A stretch of DNA of 6,022 nt from Candidatus Cloacimonas sp. 4484_140 (GTDB lineage Bacteria > Cloacimonadota > Cloacimonadia > JGIOTU-2), in contig MVCT01000103.1 in NCBI GenBank assembly GCA_002049945.1, positions 1 to 6,022 on the forward strand, in the 5' to 3' direction. The notes beneath the pieces are model-generated. The model was not told where the DNA came from and ran no database searches. It saw only the letters and a list, made by a program, of their open reading frames with translations. The first letter of the stretch is position 1; every line of letters starts with the position of its first letter. Of this stretch, positions 4,804-6,022 are shown piece after piece. Made by a program: the position numbers and the translations under genes.

Positions 4804-4883
4804 CCTCACCTCAATCCTCTCCTAAAAGGAGAGGAAGTCGAAATTCCCCTTCTACTTTTAGGAGAAGGGGTTAGGGGATAGGA
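4804..4883. repeat. Double-hairpin intergenic repeat (MITE/REP-like)
   Basis: Hairpin one has arms TCCTCTCCT (4815-4823) and AGGAGAGGA (4827-4835) with a 3-base loop. Hairpin two has arms CCCCTTCT (4846-4853) and AGAAGGGG (4863-4870). The outer edges, CCTCACCTCAATCC and GGGGTTAGGGGATAGG, are imperfect inverted repeats of each other. The whole therefore resembles the mobile CCTCTCC/GGAGAGG intergenic elements known from many genomes. The right edge runs into the AGGAGA that serves as ribosome site of the gene at 4893. Confidence 0.7.
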
Positions 4884-4892
4884 GAAACGAAA

Positions 4893-5192
4893 ATGAAAAA
4901 AATACTAAAAATAACAGCAGTAGTGTTGCTGATCATTATGATCGTGAGTTGTACTGCCGGTCCAAATCAAATGGCAAAAAAGCCCGATAAAGAGGGCAAA
5001 GTCGCTGGATTCTGGCGGGGCTTATGGAACGGTTTTATCATTCTCTTCACCTTTATTATATCACTATTTTCCGACAATGTAACGATCTATGAAGTGCACA
5101 ACAGCGGCGGATGGTACAACTTCGGATTTCTACTCGGGATAATGATATTCTTCGGTGGCAGTGGAGGTGCCGGAAGCCGTAGGAGACGTTAG
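4893..5192 (+). CDS. Small membrane-associated lipoprotein, conserved GGWYNFGFLLG family
   Basis: 99 residues. A lipoprotein signal ends IMIVSC (Cys20, a canonical lipobox). Then come the polar stretch GPNQMAKKPDKEGKVAGFW, a hydrophobic segment GLWNGFIILFTFIISLF (43-59), SDNVTIYEVHNSGGWYNFGFLLG, a second short hydrophobic segment (74-88) and the tail GGSGGAGSRRRR. I recognise the GFWRGLWNGF...FTFIISLFSDNVTIYEVHN..GWYNFGFLLG pattern as that of a widespread but uncharacterised small protein; no function is known to me. ATG 4893 has AGGAGA 7 bp upstream, supplied by the end of a mobile-looking repeat. The gene stands alone and is convergent with the next one, 56 bp away. The glycine-arginine end is unusual for a membrane protein and might bind nucleic acid or phospholipid; that is speculation. 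Confidence 0.83.
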   Translation: MKKILKITAVVLLIIMIVSCTAGPNQMAKKPDKEGKVAGFWRGLWNGFIILFTFIISLFSDNVTIYEVHNSGGWYNFGFLLGIMIFFGGSGGAGSRRRR

Positions 5193-5248
5193 AAAGTTTG
5201 AAATAAAATTGCTGCCATCTCTTTTGACATTGAAATGGATCTCTTCCT

Positions 5249-5680
5249 CTATCTCTCCCACCTCTCAATCGAAAACACAGGTTTGTTCTCAAAAGTATCG
5301 TGCCCCACATAAATAATGTAGAGCCATTCTCCTTTTTCAAACCGTAGTTCATAATATTTCTTTCCGTTTTCCACATCAACTGTAAAGTTCTTCCCCAATT
5401 TTTCTTCATAAAAAGCTGGTACTTTTTCATAATCGTCAATAATGAGTGTAACCTGCGCCTGCATTGGTTCGTTGGGAATTTGGTCATCGCGTAATGGTGT
5501 GGTAATATTCACAAACTCACTGTTCGGATAGATCGGGATATCCATAAATTTTTCCAGTTTTACCAGTTCATCGTTTTGCATGGACAGCGTTTGTTCTTCC
5601 TGCGCTTTTTTTGTGCAAAAGGATAAGCAGGCAATTATAACAATACAAAAAACTGCAACAAATATTTTTCTATTTTTCAT
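5249..5680 (-). CDS. Putative lipoprotein of unknown function
   Basis: 143 residues. Basic residues and a hydrophobic core (6-17) end in IIAC (Cys18), a good lipobox; Cys22 in LSFC is a less likely alternative. The mature part has MDIPIYPNSEFVN (46-58) and DDYEKVPAFYEEKLGKNF (82-99), followed by alternating beta strands (KKYYELRFEKGEWLYIIYVG, FSIERW). A YPxS/A start followed by a helix of the form 'xVxxFYxxKL' is a pattern I have seen in short periplasmic lipoproteins with an alpha-beta fold; I do not know its function. The ribosome site GGGGGAG is only 3-4 bases from the ATG, unusually close. The TATAAT and TTGACA elements upstream suggest its own promoter. It is convergent with the small lipoprotein gene and otherwise isolated. 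Confidence 0.85.
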   Translation of the reverse strand: MKNRKIFVAVFCIVIIACLSFCTKKAQEEQTLSMQNDELVKLEKFMDIPIYPNSEFVNITTPLRDDQIPNEPMQAQVTLIIDDYEKVPAFYEEKLGKNFTVDVENGKKYYELRFEKGEWLYIIYVGHDTFENKPVFSIERWER

Positions 5681-5708
5681 TGCTCCCCCAGATTTTTTTG
5701 GGAAATAA

Positions 5709-5730
5709 ATTATAAAGAGTTGAATGTCAA
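5709..5730 (-). promoter_or_regulatory. Promoter-like elements before the 5249-5680 lipoprotein gene
   Basis: On the minus strand a perfect TTGACA (5730 to 5725) and a perfect TATAAT (5714 to 5709) occur, but only 10 bp apart, too close to work as one sigma-70 promoter. TATAAT lies 29 bp before the ATG, a plausible -10 with a different, poor -35. Alternatively TTGACA works with TATTTC at 17 bp. Confidence 0.35.
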
Positions 5731-5805
5731 TGTTTTTGGTTTTGGTGTGTTATATCATGGAAGAAAACGGGCAATGTGTAAAGTGTAATAGGTAAAAAAC
5801 GTATA

Positions 5806-5873
5806 TCATTCTGCACGTGATGCGGAATCTTAAAAAGACAAATTTCTGGATTCCCAATCAAGTTGGGAATGAC
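5806..5873. repeat. Paired-hairpin (BIME-like) intergenic repeat
   Basis: Hairpin one: ATTCTGCA (5808-5815) with TGCGGAAT (5821-5828), loop CGTGA, one G-T. Hairpin two: ATTCCCAA (5850-5857) with TTGGGAAT (5863-5870), loop TCAAG. The outer ends TCATTC (5806-5811) and GAATGA (5867-5872) are exact inverses, and GAATC (5825-5829) mirrors GATTC (5849-5853). The unit can thus fold as two hairpins or as one long stem. CTGGATTCCC...GGGAATGACA is a common intergenic repeat type. Confidence 0.62.
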
Positions 5874-5895
5874 ATCGTTTCTTAAATTTTTCTCT

Positions 5896-5918
5896 CGTAC
5901 TTCAATTGTACTTGGACG
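5896..5918. repeat. Decayed copy related to the 4729-4753 hairpin
   Basis: CGTACTTCAATTGTACTTGG and the following ACG share start (CGTAC), core (ACTTGG) and end (ACG) with the reverse complement of 4729-4753, but the stem is largely lost. Similarity is modest, so kinship is tentative. Confidence 0.3.
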
Positions 5919-5987
5919 AAGACGGAAGGCGGTTGAGTTAAGAACGATCAAAACCGCAGCAATTCAATCCTGTCAATCCTTGCCTGC

Positions 5988-6011
5988 CACGAAGACACAA
6001 AGACACAAAGA
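5988..6011. repeat. Tandem octamer CACGAAGA-CACAAAGA-CACAAAGA
   Basis: Three adjacent 8-base units, the first differing by one base from the other two, close to the window end. Such CACAAAGA arrays are often found dispersed between genes; only three units are visible here. Confidence 0.55.
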
Positions 6012-6022
6012 ACATCTTTCTG

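Larger units (their letters stand above)
5681..6022. other. Gene-free region rich in short repeats
   Basis: No credible coding frame in 342 bases: the one open frame on the minus strand reads through hairpin repeats and has no ribosome site. It contains the lipoprotein promoter elements, a paired-hairpin repeat (5806-5873), a decayed CTTGG-type hairpin (5896-5918) and an 8-base tandem repeat at the right edge (5988-6011). The stretch 5919-5987 shows nothing I recognise. Confidence 0.6.

Noticed and set aside
5193..5248. Bidirectional terminator between the convergent lipoprotein genes
   Set aside because: Only a CCAT/ATGG pairing with a long loop can be formed and there is no stem followed by a T-run.
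5056..5487. 143-codon minus-strand frame overlapping both small lipoprotein genes
   Set aside because: It lies antisense to one and in another frame of the other, and its composition is rich in Arg, Cys and Trp as expected of noise.
5727..5951. 74-codon minus-strand frame in the right intergenic region
   Set aside because: It reads through two hairpin repeats, lacks a ribosome site and has repeat-derived composition.
5988..6011. Start of a CRISPR array
   Set aside because: The 8-base units abut directly with no spacers and are too short to be CRISPR repeats.

Overview
This window is AT-rich, bacterial and gene-dense. It has Shine-Dalgarno sites of the GGAGA/GAGGAG type before several genes, four lipoprotein-type signal peptides, and many short hairpin repeats between genes. 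That suggests a Gram-negative bacterium, perhaps of the wider FCB/Cloacimonadota-like type. The placement rests only on style (repeats, lipoproteins, a RAYT, tRNA-linked GIY-YIG gene) and is weak; no phylogenetic marker was compared.

Layout. 1-700: a REP-associated tyrosine transposase (RAYT, minus strand) bracketed by matching REP-like palindromes. 705-1466: surE, a 5'-nucleotidase, minus strand. 1467-1813: AT-rich intergenic region with a divergent promoter zone and a cluster of inverted repeats. 1850-2761: a plus-strand operon of a Cro/CI-type regulator, a four-helix membrane protein with a DERE motif, and a truncated lipoprotein that looks like the N-terminal part of a larger protein. 2800-3195: an intact tRNA-Asp(GTC) on the minus strand, then a small GIY-YIG nuclease gene directly behind its 3' end, then a second copy of the tRNA 3' half. 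3371-4663: an orphan ABC-type sugar-binding lipoprotein. 4664-4892: three hairpin repeats. 4893-5192: a small conserved-looking lipoprotein with a glycine/arginine tail. 5249-5680: a convergent lipoprotein on the minus strand. 5681-6022: no gene; promoter-like sequence and several short repeats.

The most interesting structure is the roughly 300 bp unit at 2800-3161. A GIY-YIG gene of only 80 codons lies between two directly repeated copies of the tRNA-Asp 3' half, and the outer copy starts exactly at anticodon base G34. This is the geometry of an element that entered a tRNA gene and brought its own 3' half to restore the tRNA. It contains no integrase, only the nuclease. The neighbouring lipoprotein gene breaks off about 40 bp before this unit, so the locus looks like a site of recombination. 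The second mobile theme is the RAYT with its REP-like hairpins. The remaining genes appear to be ordinary housekeeping, regulatory or envelope genes.
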